Source: Planktothrix tepida PCC 9214
Lineage (GTDB): Bacteria; Cyanobacteriota; Cyanobacteriia; Cyanobacteriales; Microcoleaceae
Direction: 5' to 3'
DNA length: 64,000 bases
Assembly: GCF_900009145.1 (NCBI RefSeq)
Contig: NZ_LN889782.1
Location: 1,282,871 to 1,346,870 of the forward strand
Below the pieces are notes generated by a model. The model was not told the DNA's origin. It was given only the letters and a program-made list of their open reading frames with translations, and searched no databases. Position numbers and translations under genes: made by a program. Positions 46,936-57,406 of the stretch are shown piece by piece. Position 1 is the stretch's first letter; each line of letters begins with the position of its first letter.

Positions 46936-49788
46936 CTACTCATCCTTCACAGGTTCAACCGTAATAATATCATCCCCCTCTGGACTTTTAGAGGTGTTTA
47001 AAATCACAGGTTGAACATCCATTTCTAACGGATCAGATTGTGTTTTTTTCCGCATGGGTTGAACATTCATTACTAACGGTTCTTCTTTCTTTTTAGGAGT
47101 TAAAGGTTGATGATTAAAAACTAATTTTTCATGGTCGCAATCCACATAAATTGTATCTCCTGTGATGAATTCTTGCTCTAGTAATAAATTAGCAATATGA
47201 TTCTCTAATTCCCGTTGAATGGCTCGTTTTAACGGTCTAGCTCCATACACTGGGTCATAACCAATATCTGCTAAATAATTTAAGGTCGCAGGCGATAATT
47301 CAATGGATATTTTTTGATCTGATAATAACCGTTGAATCCGCTTAACTTGAATCGCAACAATATGACGTAATTCCCCTTTACTTAACGAATGGAATAGAAT
47401 TGTATCATCCACCCGATTTAAAAATTCGGGGCGAAAATGCGATCGCAATGCTCCCATTACCCGCTTTACCATTTCCTCATAACGAGATTCATCTCCCGCC
47501 ACATCTAAAATATGTTCACCCCCGATATTACTGGTCATCACAATTACGGTATTTCTAAAATCAATAGTTCTTCCTTGGGAGTCGGTAATTCTGCCATCAT
47601 CTAATACCTGTAATAAAATATTAAACACATCAGGATGGGCTTTTTCCACTTCATCAAATAAAATCACCGAATAGGGATGACGTCGCACCGCTTCCGACAG
47701 TTGACCGCCTTCGTCATATCCCACATACCCCGGAGGTGCCCCGACTAACCGGGAAACGGCGTGTTTTTCCATGTATTCGGACATATCAATCCGAACAATA
47801 GACTCTTCACTATCAAATAAAAACTCCGCTAACGCTTTAGCTAACTCGGTTTTTCCCACCCCCGTTGGCCCCATAAACAGGAAAGACCCAATGGGACGCC
47901 CCGGATCTTTCATTCCCGCCCGTGCCCGTCGAATGGCGGCTGCAACGGCTGAAACCGCTTCCTGTTGTCCGATCACCCGTTGATGTAAATGACTCTCTAA
48001 GCGCAGTAATTTTTGCCGTTCTGACTCCAATAAACGGTTAACTGGTATCCCCGTCCATTTCGCAATAATCGCGGCGATATCGGCTTCTGTGACCTCCTCC
48101 CGCAACATGGAAGATCCCTGAGATTGTAACTTGACTAATTCCGCTTCTTTCGCTTCCCGTTCTTGATGTGAAATTTCTAATTGACCATATTTTAATTGGG
48201 CGGCTTTGTTGAGATCATAAGCTCGTTCGGCTTGTTCGATTTGAACTCGTAATTGTTCTTCTTCTTCCTTCAGTTTATTAATACTATCTAACAGTTGTTT
48301 TTCCCCTTGCCATTGGGAAGCCAGTTTTTCTTGTTTAGTTTTTAAGGTTTCAATTTCTTCTTTAATTCGGTCTAAACGAATAGCAACTCCTCCATCATTT
48401 CTCCGCTTGCTTTCTCCATTACTTAAATTTTCTCCTTCAATGGATAATTTTTCCATTTCTAACTGCATCACCCGCCGATCAATTTGTTCTAATTCAACAG
48501 GTTTTGAGGTAATTTCCATCTTTAATTGGGCTGCGGCTTCATCAACAACATCAATGGCTTTATCCGGTAAAAAGCGATCGCTAATATATCGACTCGATAA
48601 CATTGCCGCCGCCACTAACGCACTATCGGTAATTTTGACTCCATGATGGCGTTCATAACGGTCTTTTAATCCCCTTAAAATCGATATCGTATCTTCAGGA
48701 GAAGGTTGATCAACATAAACTTGTTGAAACCGTCGTTCTAAAGCTGGATCTTTTTCAATATGTTTGCGATATTCATCAACGGTTGAAGCGCCAATACAAC
48801 GCAATTCTCCCCGTGCTAACATCGGTTTGAGTAAATTACTGGCATCCATTCCCGATGAACCACTTCCCGAACCTGCACCCACAACGGTATGTAATTCATC
48901 AATAAATAATACAATTTGTCCTTCGGAATGGGTAACTTCTCGTAATACCGATCGCAATCTTTCTTCAAATTCTCCTCGATATTTTGCTCCCGCAATTAAA
49001 CTTCCCATATCCAAGGAAATTAACTGACGATTTTTTAACGATTCTGGCACATCTCCATTCACAATTCGTTGAGCTAAACCTTCTGCAATTGCGGTTTTTC
49101 CCACTCCTGGTTCACCAATTAAAACCGGATTATTTTTCGTTCTGCGAGATAAACAACTGACCACCCGACGCACTTCTTCATCTCGCCCAATAACCGGATC
49201 AAGTTTTCCGGCTTTGGCGAGTTCCGTTAAATCTTTACCATATTTTTTTAACGCTTCATAACTGGTTTCTGGGCTTTGGGTTTCAACTTTAGAACTTCCC
49301 CGAATGGCTTTAATGGCTTCTTCCAGTTTCGGACGGATAGAAGGGGGACGACTGGGGCGGTCATACCCTGGACGTCCGGGGCGTTGGGTAGTCGGTTGTT
49401 CTCCGGCTAAGAGTTTACGGCCAATGCGATCATCTTCGGAGAAGGCGAGGATTAAATGTTCTACGGAGATAAAACTATCTTGTAGCACCTGACGAGCTTC
49501 TTCCGCCTTATCTAAGAGGATATCGAGGCTTTGTCCTAAATATAAATGTTCAATACGTCCGACTTTGGGTTGACGTTTGGTAAAGGCATCTAACTGTTGG
49601 CCTAAAATATCCGTATCCACTCCCGCCCGACTCAGGAGACTGGTGGCGAGTCCATTTTGTTCAAGCAGGGCGGTGATCAGGTGTTCGACTTCTAAATTCT
49701 GATTTTGAAAACGACGCGCTACATCCTGGGACTTGACAACGGCTTCCCAGGCTTTATCTGTAAATTTACTTGGATCGGTTGGTTGCAT
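46936..49788 (-). CDS. clpB: ClpB disaggregase with extra C-terminal tail
   Basis: ClpB is a hexameric AAA+ chaperone that extracts proteins from aggregates with the DnaK system. It has the double Clp-N domain, NBD1 (Walker [10 protein letters not shown]), the coiled-coil middle domain (about 430-550), and NBD2 (Walker [33 protein letters not shown]). At 950 aa it is longer than the usual 860-880. The excess comes from a linker insertion after the N domain ([19 protein letters not shown]) and from a 54-residue tail containing PLVMNVQP and PLEMDVQP. It is leftward and apparently alone. Confidence 0.95.
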   Translation of the reverse strand: MQPTDPSKFTDKAWEAVVKSQDVARRFQNQNLEVEHLITALLEQNGLATSLLSRAGVDTDILGQQLDAFTKRQPKVGRIEHLYLGQSLDILLDKAEEARQVLQDSFISVEHLILAFSEDDRIGRKLLAGEQPTTQRPGRPGYDRPSRPPSIRPKLEEAIKAIRGSSKVETQSPETSYEALKKYGKDLTELAKAGKLDPVIGRDEEVRRVVSCLSRRTKNNPVLIGEPGVGKTAIAEGLAQRIVNGDVPESLKNRQLISLDMGSLIAGAKYRGEFEERLRSVLREVTHSEGQIVLFIDELHTVVGAGSGSGSSGMDASNLLKPMLARGELRCIGASTVDEYRKHIEKDPALERRFQQVYVDQPSPEDTISILRGLKDRYERHHGVKITDSALVAAAMLSSRYISDRFLPDKAIDVVDEAAAQLKMEITSKPVELEQIDRRVMQLEMEKLSIEGENLSNGESKRRNDGGVAIRLDRIKEEIETLKTKQEKLASQWQGEKQLLDSINKLKEEEEQLRVQIEQAERAYDLNKAAQLKYGQLEISHQEREAKEAELVKLQSQGSSMLREEVTEADIAAIIAKWTGIPVNRLLESERQKLLRLESHLHQRVIGQQEAVSAVAAAIRRARAGMKDPGRPIGSFLFMGPTGVGKTELAKALAEFLFDSEESIVRIDMSEYMEKHAVSRLVGAPPGYVGYDEGGQLSEAVRRHPYSVILFDEVEKAHPDVFNILLQVLDDGRITDSQGRTIDFRNTVIVMTSNIGGEHILDVAGDESRYEEMVKRVMGALRSHFRPEFLNRVDDTILFHSLSKGELRHIVAIQVKRIQRLLSDQKISIELSPATLNYLADIGYDPVYGARPLKRAIQRELENHIANLLLEQEFITGDTIYVDCDHEKLVFNHQPLTPKKKEEPLVMNVQPMRKKTQSDPLEMDVQPVILNTSKSPEGDDIITVEPVKDE

Positions 49789-49949
49789 CGTTGCTGCTTA
49801 TCAATAAAGGGTAAGAAATAATGATCACTATACTGCCCCCATTTTAACTATATTTGGGTGCAATCTGTTAATCAATGTAGGATGATGGAGAAAGGGCGAT
49901 CACGTCTATAGCATAAAAACTTTCGTAAATCCGGTGGAGTAATTTTAAA

Positions 49950-50321
49950 ATGATCCAAAGGCTATATATCCATAACTTTAGATGCTTAGAAAATTTTGAA
50001 CTGAGCTTAAAGGATCTGCCATCGGCTTTATTAATTGGTAAAAATGGAGTAGGTAAATCAACCATTTCTGATGTATTACAAATCTTTCAATCTATTGGTC
50101 GAGGAAAGAATAGAGTTCGTGATTTAGTTAAACCCAAGGGTTTTGCTCGTGGTCGCTCTGATGTGCCAATCCGCTTAGAAATAGAAGTATTACTTCAGGA
50201 AAAATTATATCAATATATTTTAGCTTTTGAGTTACCGAAAAATTTTAAAGGACTTCGAGTTTCTGAAGAAAAACTATTAGTGACAGGAGAGCCAATTTAT
50301 TCTCGAACTCAGGCACAATAA
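49950..50321 (+). pseudogene. Truncated AAA/SMC-like ATPase gene
   Basis: The 123-aa frame begins like a RecF/SMC-type ATPase (MIQRLYIHNFRCLENFELSL) with Walker A GKNGVGKST (about residues 31-39). Full-length relatives have about 350-450 aa with Q-loop, signature and Walker B near the C-terminus, all of which are absent. The frame stops at 50319 and no continuation was found in other frames, so most of the gene is deleted. Relatives often accompany defence or HNH-type nuclease genes; none is left here. Confidence 0.65.
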
Positions 50322-50380
50322 TAAAATATTAGTAGCGATTAAAATCCTTTTTTGCTTATATTTTTTAAATAGTTCATCTA

Positions 50381-50674
50381 TCAAAACTCTCGAATTTTCA
50401 TGGATTCTACTTCTCCGGTTTCAGCATTAATTTTAAATATTTTATATTCTCTGTCATATTGAGGAACTTCTTGCAGTGGATTATTAGAATTTACACAATC
50501 AAACCCTAATGTAATTAACCAAAATTGTTTATCCTCAGATAATTCAACTTCTTCTAATCTTAAACTTTGGATAGAAGAATCTATCATATCCTGTAAATTA
50601 TTAAAGTATTTTTGTGCTAAACCAACCGCAGCACGAACATCAATTTTAGGTAAATTTTTAACTGATGATTCCAT
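50381..50674 (-). CDS. Hypothetical protein (97 aa)
   Basis: The product is acidic and soluble with mixed helix and strand patterns: a first helix (DVRAAVGLAQKYFNNLQDMI), then alternating strands (KQFWLITLGFD, REYKIFKINAETGEVESMKI). The last part resembles a PepSY-like strand-helix layout, but I cannot assign a family. The ATG start and steady codon use support a real gene. It is convergent with the truncated ATPase gene. Confidence 0.55.
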   Translation of the reverse strand: MESSVKNLPKIDVRAAVGLAQKYFNNLQDMIDSSIQSLRLEEVELSEDKQFWLITLGFDCVNSNNPLQEVPQYDREYKIFKINAETGEVESMKIREF

Positions 50675-50832
50675 ATTTTTTCCTTCAATGGGTTGAAATG
50701 ATATCCTAATTAAAAATTATATCCCCTCAGTAAAGATATGATATACCACGTTTCTATCCAGGGGAATAGGGATTCCTTGTTTCTAGGTTCTACCTAGAAA
50801 TGCTTCTCCTGTGGCTCTGCCACCCATATAAT

Positions 50833-50974
50833 AATAGAGGCAGAGCCTCAATAGGGTATTCCCAGGCGGGAGCCTGGGAACAAGAAAAGCGAGTTAACGA
50901 TCTTTTAGAAGAGTTAATAGAGGCAGAGCCTCAGTATAGTATTCCCAGGCGGGAGCCTGAGAACCAGAAAATAG
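50833..50974. repeat. Palindromic repeats GAGGCAGAGCCTC and CCCAGGCGGGAGCCTGGG
   Basis: Two copies (from 50833 and from 50916) each contain AATAGAGGCAGAGCCTCA followed by TATTCCCAGGCGGGAGCCTG. Each has two small palindromes, and the first copy has a perfect CCCAGGC/GCCTGGG hairpin. This is a dispersed cyanobacterial repeat family unrelated to the AGACG palindromes nearby. Confidence 0.8.
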
Positions 50975-50998
50975 CAAAACTTAAGCCAGAAATCCGGT

Positions 50999-51358
50999 TC
51001 ATTGGAGGGGTTGGTGGGGTTTTAAAGCCTCAAAAATAACCGATAACAGACGTTTCTGAATGGCGGGAGTTCTCAACACTTTTTTGTCCGCAGAAAACGG
51101 CTGCAACCCTAGCAAAACGACATCATATTTAGTTCCAATCTCCAACCCACTCGCCTCAAAAATCGGTTCGTATTCAGCAGGAACTGGGATATTTTCAATC
51201 CAATATTCACCGTGAATGGTTTGACTGTCAAAAAACGCGATGCCGAGATTACTTTCTTTGTAGCGAAAAAACTTAATTTTTCGGACTTGGCGTTCCTTGG
51301 CTCCGACCAAATCTGATACCAGATCGGCGGCTCCGAATATTTTATTCAGATCGAACAT
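50999..51358 (-). CDS. Hypothetical protein (119 aa)
   Basis: The 119-aa product has a helical start (MFDLNKIFGAADLVSDLVG), then several probable strands with RKIKFFRYKESNLGIAFFDSQ and EYWIENIPVPAEYEPIFE, and a helical end. I do not recognise a family. The frame is complete with an ATG, and it lies in the same direction as the RAYT gene upstream. Confidence 0.55.
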   Translation of the reverse strand: MFDLNKIFGAADLVSDLVGAKERQVRKIKFFRYKESNLGIAFFDSQTIHGEYWIENIPVPAEYEPIFEASGLEIGTKYDVVLLGLQPFSADKKVLRTPAIQKRLLSVIFEALKPHQPLQ

Positions 51359-51479
51359 AAGTTAAACCCTCTATAGTCGTCGGTTAATACTAAGTAGCGA
51401 TCGCATACTGCTATTATTATAGCAGTATTCGTTAATCCAAATTTTGTAAACTCTAGCAAAAGTATCTATTTATATTTTA

Positions 51480-52046
51480 TCACATCCACAAATTAGCAGG
51501 ATTATCTTGATCTTCATTCCATTTGGCAGGATTATTAACAATATATTCCTGAATCTTAGCTAATGATTGTTCATCTCGAATGATATGATCATAAAATCGA
51601 GGTTGCCATGCAAAATTATCGTAACCATTTTTACGACACCAACGGGTTACAGAAGATTTATAAGCATTAATAATAGCTTGTAAGGAACCTGGTTTTAAGG
51701 GTGCAAATTTGTTAGATTCATCCGTCCCTTGTAGAGACGTGCCATGGCGCGTCTCTCCGTGTTCTTCGTTCTGCGATCGCTCAATCACAAGAATCCCATG
51801 TACATGATTAGGCATAATAATATAAGCATCTAGGTAAATATCCTGAAAATGATTCGGAATGTCTGACCAAAATTTATTGGCAATTTCACCAATAGCAGAA
51901 AATTGAATATTACCGGAAACGATATCACCAAAAAACCACAGTTTATCCTTTGTGCAAATGGTAACAAAATACCAGCCATTGGCAGCATAATTATGATGAG
52001 GTAATCGTGTAGATTCAATCCGATATTTATTTTTATATAATGTCAT
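51480..52046 (-). CDS. rayT: REP-associated tyrosine transposase (RAYT, Y1-Tnp)
   Basis: RAYTs are single-copy relatives of IS200/IS605 TnpA that move REP palindromes. The 188-aa protein has GWYFVTICTKD at the start, the metal-binding HUH-type motif in YIIMPNHVHGILVI (residues near 75-90), and a C-terminal helix with SSVTRWCRKNGYDNFAWQPRFYDHIIRDEQSLAKIQEYIVNNPAKW, where the catalytic Tyr lies near EYI. A REP-like palindrome is embedded in frame between these parts, encoding ETRHGTSL. Three more palindromes lie upstream. Conserved residues are intact, so the enzyme may be active. Confidence 0.9.
   Translation of the reverse strand: MTLYKNKYRIESTRLPHHNYAANGWYFVTICTKDKLWFFGDIVSGNIQFSAIGEIANKFWSDIPNHFQDIYLDAYIIMPNHVHGILVIERSQNEEHGETRHGTSLQGTDESNKFAPLKPGSLQAIINAYKSSVTRWCRKNGYDNFAWQPRFYDHIIRDEQSLAKIQEYIVNNPAKWNEDQDNPANLWM
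51733..51756. repeat. REP-type palindrome inside the RAYT coding sequence
   Basis: This 24-bp palindrome (core GACGTGCCATGGCGCGTC, one G.T-type mismatch) keeps the RAYT frame open and adds eight residues plus flanks. It matches the copies at 52106-52129, 52181-52204 and 52256-52279. Confidence 0.85.
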
Positions 52047-52080
52047 CGTTGTCCATCCTACATTTATTCTTACCCTACAT

Positions 52081-52279
52081 CACGGCTATATTTCCTAAAC
52101 CTAGTAGAGACGAGCCACGGCGCGTCTCTCTCTTAAATTAATATTTATATCAGATCACGGTGGTGTTCCCTAGATCTCGTAGAGACGCGGCATGGCACGT
52201 CTCTCTCTTAAATTAATATTTATATCAGATCACGGTAGTGTTCCCTAGATCTCGTAGAGACGCGCCATGGCGCGTCTCT
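52081..52279. repeat. 75-bp tandem array with REP palindromes
   Basis: Units start at 52081, 52156 and 52231 with exactly 75-bp spacing; each begins CACGG and holds one 24-bp palindrome (at 52106, 52181 and 52256). The third unit is cut after the palindrome and contains the perfect version. The units share CTCTTAAATTAATATTTATA. The array lies between the chlH stop and the RAYT start. Confidence 0.9.
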
Positions 52280-52308
52280 ACAGGGGGTTATGGATTGTTT
52301 AAAGGATT

Positions 52309-55300
52309 TTATTCAATCCCTTCAATACGGTCTTCAACTTCTTGGTATAACTCGCGCAGACGATCTAAATTCTCTTCGCTGGTTTCCCAATAGCCACGAC
52401 CATTCACTTCTAACAACGTGCTAATAATCTTGCGGAAAGAATGAGGGTTTAAGTTCATCAAACGTTTCTGCATTTCTGCATCTTCAATAAACGTTGTATT
52501 TACATCCTCATACACCCAATTATCCACCGCACCCGCCGTTGCACTCCATCCCATTGTATTAACAAGGCGCTTAGAAAGTTCCCGCACCCCTTCATACCCA
52601 TGAGATAACATTCCTTCATACCATTTCGGGTTTAGAAGTTTAGTCCGTGCATCCAAACGCACCGTTTCCGATAACGTCCGAACTTGAGCATTTGCTGTTG
52701 TTGTATCCGCAATATAAGAGGCAGGTTTTTTGCCATCTTTGCGTAAACTGGAAATTAATTTGGTTGGGTCAGAATCGAAATAATGGGAAACATCCGTTAA
52801 ACTAATTTCTGAAGAATCTAAGTTTTGGAAGGTTACATCTGCGGTTTTTAACGCCGACTCGAAGATATTTCGATCTTGTTCCATTGTCCCTGGATTATCA
52901 GAATTAAAGGCAAAAGATTTGCGCTTCAAATACATTTCCTGTAACTCAGATTCCTGTTCCCAACTGCTATTTTCAACGGCTAAATTAACGTTAGACGAAT
53001 AGGAACCCGACGCATTTGTAAACACCCGAGTTGCCGCTTGTCGGACAGAAACCCCTAATTCTTTCGCTTGTTCTAAAGCGTGTTTGCGAACAAAATTCAT
53101 TTCTAAGGGTTCATCTGCTTCTGCTGCCATTTTCACGGCTTTATCTAACAGCGCCATTTGGTTAATAAATAAGTCGCGGAACACCCCAGAACAGTTAATC
53201 ACCACATCAACACGCGGACGTCCCAACTCTTCTAAAGACAGTAACTCCAACTTATTCACCCGTCCTAACGCATCGGGTACGGGTTTAACCCCCACCATCC
53301 ACATCACTTGGGCGAGGGACTCCCCATAAGTTTTGATGTTATCGGTTCCCCAGAGGACGACGGAGATGGTTTCTGGGTAATTTCCACCATTTTCGACCTT
53401 TTGCCGTTCTAACAGCCGTTCTACGACGATTTGGGCGGACTTGACGGCTGCTGCGGTGGGGATAGACTGGGGATCGAGGGCGTGCATATTTTTGCCCGTC
53501 GGTAACACATCGGGGTTACGGATGGGGTCGCCTCCTGGCCCCGGTAAGATGTATTCCCCTTCTAACGCGCGCAGCAACGAACCTAACTCGTTATCGGCGC
53601 AAACCTGTTGTAAGCAGAATTCCAAATACTCAAATAACGGTTTAATGGGTTCGGGGTCAACTTTGGTAAAACCGGACTGATACAGGGACTCAACCCAGGG
53701 TTCTTTTTTACCCATATTGAAGAAGTTGAGTTTGGAGACTAAGGAAACCCGTCCTTCTGCATCGGTTTGTTCGTGGACTAAGGCGGTAACAGCGGCGCGG
53801 GTGGCTTCCGTGATTTTTTGTAATAACTCCACATCCGCTAATACCCCTAAATTATTATTGCGGTAGAGTTCCTCAATATCGCGGTTGAGGCTATTGGCAA
53901 TAATTCGGGGTAAACTGAGAAGACCTTCTTCTTCTCGATCAATACTGGCGATATTCACCAGGGTTGAAATTGCTTCTTCGGCTGTGGGGGGTTTCCCAAT
54001 GACGTGCAACCCACAGGGTAACAACCGCGACTCAATTTCCATTAACCGCCGATACACTTGTCCGACTATATTATCTCGTTCTTCTGCGGTTAATTCAGAA
54101 GCGTCTTTTTCGGGTAAAGTGACATCTTGGTCTAAATTCACCAAGCGACACTTATCCATAATACTGTTAACAATTGCCACGCCCCGACCGCTATCTTTTA
54201 GGGTTTGATAAGAGGCAATTAACTCGTTGAGTTCTTGCAGTCCTTTATATAACCCTGCGTTTTCTGCTGCCGGAGTTAAATAAGAAATGGTCGCGGCATA
54301 ACTGCGACGTTTGGCGATGGTGGCTTCGCTGGGGTTATTGGCGGCGTAGTAATACAGGTTAGGAATACTGCCAATTAAATTATCAGGGTAGCACTCTCCC
54401 GACATCCCCATTTGTTTACCCGGCATGAATTCTAAGGAGCCGTGCGTGCCGAAGTGTAACACCGCGTCGGCTTGCCAAACTTGTTCTAAATAGGTATAGT
54501 AGGCCGCAAAGCCGTGATGGGGACTGGCTGACCGGGAGAACAATAACCGCATCGGGTCGCCTTCATAGCCGAAGGTAGGTTGAACGCCGATAAACACATT
54601 CCCGAACTGTTTCCCGAAAATTAATAAATTCTCGCCGTCGGTATTTAAGGTTCCCGGTGGTGGCCCCCAATTTTCATTGAGTCGGTCATAATAGGGGGTT
54701 AACCGTTCATATTCGGTAACGGACATCCGATAGGCAATATTCAGTTCTGGGCTTTGATATTGGGCGGTGGCGTCGTGGATGACTTCCTGCATCAGTTTCT
54801 CGGCGGACTCTGGCACGTCTTGAACGTCGTAGCCATTGCCTTTTAAGGCTTTGAGCACTTCATAAATAGACCCGAACACATCCAAATAAGCGGCTGTCCC
54901 GACGTTGCCTTTATCGGGGGGGAAACTGAAAACGGTAATAGCAACTTTTTTGTCTAATTTGGGTTTTTTCCGTAGATTTGCCCATTTTAAAGCTCTTTGG
55001 GCGATCGCTTCAATTCTATCTTGCAGTGCGATCGCTTTTCCAGTTGCCCCATCCCGTCCTGATATAATAATGGGTTCAATAGCGCCATCGAGTTCAGGAA
55101 TAGCAATTTGCAGCGCCACTTGGATCGGATGTAACCCTAAATCACTTTCTTCCCATTCTTCAGTGGTTTGGAAGACTAAGGGCAACGCCACCATATAGGG
55201 ACGGTTTAACCGTTTTAAGGATTCTATTGCTTTTGGGTGATCTTGTCGAGCGGGGCCACCGACTAAGGCAAACCCGGTTAAGGAGACAATAGTATCGACA

Positions 55301-56292
55301 ATAGGTTGGGGTTGAATACCTTTCGGGGGGTTATCCCAGAAATATTCCTCGATGGGTTTAGAAAAGTCTAACCCCCCTGCAAACACGGGTAAGACTCGTG
55401 CCCCTAACGCTTCGAGTTCCTGTACCATTGCCACATAATGGGCATCATCTCCCGTTACCAGGTGGGTGCGTTGCAGCACTAACCCGACGCAGGGGGCGAG
55501 GGGATCTTTTTGGTCATCGGGAATATCGTCGCGGCTATTATTCCACTGGAAATATTCTTTCGCATCCTCGAACATTTTCGGGGCGAGGGGATGCCAAATA
55601 CCCATATCGGGATAGGTTACGGGGTCAGCAAATTGCAGTTTTTCTTTGCCCGTAAACACATATTTTGCCCCTAACATCAGTAGGAAGTTTTCCAGGTTTT
55701 CGGAAGAACCCCCTAACCAATATTGGAAGGATAACATAAAGTTGCGAGCGTCCTGGGCTTTGTCCATCGGCAGGTATTTCAGGACTTTAGGCAAAGTTTG
55801 CAGCAACTTCAACATCGCGTCTTGGAAAGACCCCCCGGACTGTTCTTTCCGTTTTTTCATAAACTGGGCGATGGCACTTTTGCTTTGTCCCAGTTGCGCC
55901 ATTGAGAATGTCCCCATTTTGTTGAGGCGCATCACTTGAGGCATAGAGGGGAAGACCACCGCCACATCCAGTGTATCCCGATAGGGGGTCACGGCCTCAA
56001 CAAGTTTATCGGCTAAATCTTCAATAAAAATCAGGGAGGCGATAAAGATATTCGCCTTTGATAAATCTTGTTTAAAACTTTCGTAGTTTTCCGCAGATCG
56101 TAACTCTTCGATCAAATAACCGCTAATTTCGATCGCAACATTAGGGTTATTTTTGTTAATGGACTCCACTGCTGCCGATAAGGCACTTTGATATTGTGCT
56201 TCTAACACCACATAAACGACTTTCATCAGTTGCCGCCCGTTCAGGTTCTCTGGCTTGATGTGTCTAATGGTGGGTTTTACATAAGTAAACAT
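52309..56292 (-). CDS. chlH: Magnesium chelatase subunit H
   Basis: ChlH binds protoporphyrin IX and, with the ChlI/ChlD motor, inserts Mg2+ in the first committed step of chlorophyll synthesis. The 1327-aa protein matches the usual length and has the DUF3479 N-terminal domain followed by the CobN/Mg-chelatase domain. Blocks typical of the family include [57 protein letters not shown] and [16 protein letters not shown]. It is leftward, with a long upstream intergenic region (56293-56821), and ends on a tandem REP array. Confidence 0.98.
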   Translation of the reverse strand: MFTYVKPTIRHIKPENLNGRQLMKVVYVVLEAQYQSALSAAVESINKNNPNVAIEISGYLIEELRSAENYESFKQDLSKANIFIASLIFIEDLADKLVEAVTPYRDTLDVAVVFPSMPQVMRLNKMGTFSMAQLGQSKSAIAQFMKKRKEQSGGSFQDAMLKLLQTLPKVLKYLPMDKAQDARNFMLSFQYWLGGSSENLENFLLMLGAKYVFTGKEKLQFADPVTYPDMGIWHPLAPKMFEDAKEYFQWNNSRDDIPDDQKDPLAPCVGLVLQRTHLVTGDDAHYVAMVQELEALGARVLPVFAGGLDFSKPIEEYFWDNPPKGIQPQPIVDTIVSLTGFALVGGPARQDHPKAIESLKRLNRPYMVALPLVFQTTEEWEESDLGLHPIQVALQIAIPELDGAIEPIIISGRDGATGKAIALQDRIEAIAQRALKWANLRKKPKLDKKVAITVFSFPPDKGNVGTAAYLDVFGSIYEVLKALKGNGYDVQDVPESAEKLMQEVIHDATAQYQSPELNIAYRMSVTEYERLTPYYDRLNENWGPPPGTLNTDGENLLIFGKQFGNVFIGVQPTFGYEGDPMRLLFSRSASPHHGFAAYYTYLEQVWQADAVLHFGTHGSLEFMPGKQMGMSGECYPDNLIGSIPNLYYYAANNPSEATIAKRRSYAATISYLTPAAENAGLYKGLQELNELIASYQTLKDSGRGVAIVNSIMDKCRLVNLDQDVTLPEKDASELTAEERDNIVGQVYRRLMEIESRLLPCGLHVIGKPPTAEEAISTLVNIASIDREEEGLLSLPRIIANSLNRDIEELYRNNNLGVLADVELLQKITEATRAAVTALVHEQTDAEGRVSLVSKLNFFNMGKKEPWVESLYQSGFTKVDPEPIKPLFEYLEFCLQQVCADNELGSLLRALEGEYILPGPGGDPIRNPDVLPTGKNMHALDPQSIPTAAAVKSAQIVVERLLERQKVENGGNYPETISVVLWGTDNIKTYGESLAQVMWMVGVKPVPDALGRVNKLELLSLEELGRPRVDVVINCSGVFRDLFINQMALLDKAVKMAAEADEPLEMNFVRKHALEQAKELGVSVRQAATRVFTNASGSYSSNVNLAVENSSWEQESELQEMYLKRKSFAFNSDNPGTMEQDRNIFESALKTADVTFQNLDSSEISLTDVSHYFDSDPTKLISSLRKDGKKPASYIADTTTANAQVRTLSETVRLDARTKLLNPKWYEGMLSHGYEGVRELSKRLVNTMGWSATAGAVDNWVYEDVNTTFIEDAEMQKRLMNLNPHSFRKIISTLLEVNGRGYWETSEENLDRLRELYQEVEDRIEGIE

Positions 56293-56821
56293 ATCTTAAT
56301 TTGTTCCTTTTTTGTCTACTCTCTCTTAAGGTGATCGGCTATGGGCATCGCCAGATCATTCGGGCTTACACAGGCAAGATGCCTGTTCCACTTTGAGTAT
56401 TGTTACCAGAAAATGGGCATTCTGGGCAAATTTGTCCCCCATTTGCAATAATTCGACAAAAAAATCGACATTATTTTTTACATTACTTGACTTTTTGGAA
56501 GCTGTTATTCTCAAGAATTATTTGCAATAAGAAAGAATCGGCAAATTTATATGAATTTGATTTTTTGCTGCCTGCTTATGAAGGAAGGAGAAGTTAATCT
56601 GATTAGGATAACATACGATTCAGTTTTTGTCCAGAAATCAAGGATCTATGAGCTTGGGTCAAAAAATTCTGTTTTAACAATATGGTTATTTATAATAGTA
56701 GAGAGAGAGTTCCCAGATGTTGAGGTGCGCGCGTTGGTACTTACGCACCCTACAATCTAGGAAAATAATAACAGCTTAAGCCAAACAATTTACATTAACT
56801 TTCGTTTGGAGAATCTCATCT
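56293..56821. other. Non-coding region upstream of chlH
   Basis: This 529-bp region holds the chlH promoter, presumably near its right end. It contains only short frames without ribosome sites or family signatures. A repeat fragment GTGCGCGCGTTGGTACTTACGC near 56720 is GC-rich compared with the AT-rich surroundings. Confidence 0.45.
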
Positions 56822-57280
56822 TTAGTTACCAAAAGCATCCTTGATATTATCAACGGTGCGCTCAATGGCATTTTTTGTATTGTCTACCGCTTTCTCAGTT
56901 CGAGCAGCATCTTGATTAGCTCTTTCTTCAATTCGTCCGGTATCTTTGCTGGCTTTGCGGTCAAGGAAACTACTATTATCCGTTGCTCGATCAACTCGAT
57001 CAGCGTTTTTATTGGCAGTTTGTTTCACCTGATCTTTCGTATTTTCAATGAAATTTTTGGCTCGACCTGTATCTTTACTCACTTTCTCTTTAACTTGATT
57101 CCCTGCGTCTGATAGGGCGATCAAGCTGGAAGTTGGATTAGCCATTGCAACAAGGTTCGTTGAGAAAAATATCCCTTGCCAAAAAAAGGCGATCGCTGAG
57201 ATAAAAAATAAAGTTGTCATCATCCAGCGTCCCACCGTTGAAGCCAATTGGGTAAAATAATTCAGTTTCATAAAATACAT
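56822..57280 (-). CDS. Exported LEA-like helical repeat protein
   Basis: The 152-aa precursor has an N-terminal membrane or signal segment (WMMTTLFFISAIAFFWQGIFF, then NLVAMA), followed by about 100 residues rich in Lys, Asp, Asn, Thr and Ala. Repeats of the type KDTGRAKNFIENTKDQVKQ, KNADRVDRATDN, KDTGRIEERANQDAARTEK resemble the 11-mer amphipathic repeats of group 3 late-embryogenesis-abundant proteins. Such proteins protect membranes against drying or salt. The start could also be the ATG four codons in (MKLNYF). Function is inferred from composition only. Confidence 0.7.
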   Translation of the reverse strand: MYFMKLNYFTQLASTVGRWMMTTLFFISAIAFFWQGIFFSTNLVAMANPTSSLIALSDAGNQVKEKVSKDTGRAKNFIENTKDQVKQTANKNADRVDRATDNSSFLDRKASKDTGRIEERANQDAARTEKAVDNTKNAIERTVDNIKDAFGN

Positions 57281-57406
57281 TGTTTTGAATTTAACATTTT
57301 ATTTGTACTTGATCTAACTGGCTAACTAAATCTTTCCCTAGACATAATTTTTCTGTTCGTAAGTTTGGGTCATTTTTTGAAAAATTATGTTCCTTCTCCT
57401 TGGTAA

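Noticed and set aside
53084-55939. Several rightward frames of 79-107 codons inside chlH
   Set aside because: They are antisense shadows of a strongly conserved gene.
56400-56760. Short rightward frames upstream of chlH
   Set aside because: No ribosome sites or recognisable domains; likely chance frames in the long promoter region.
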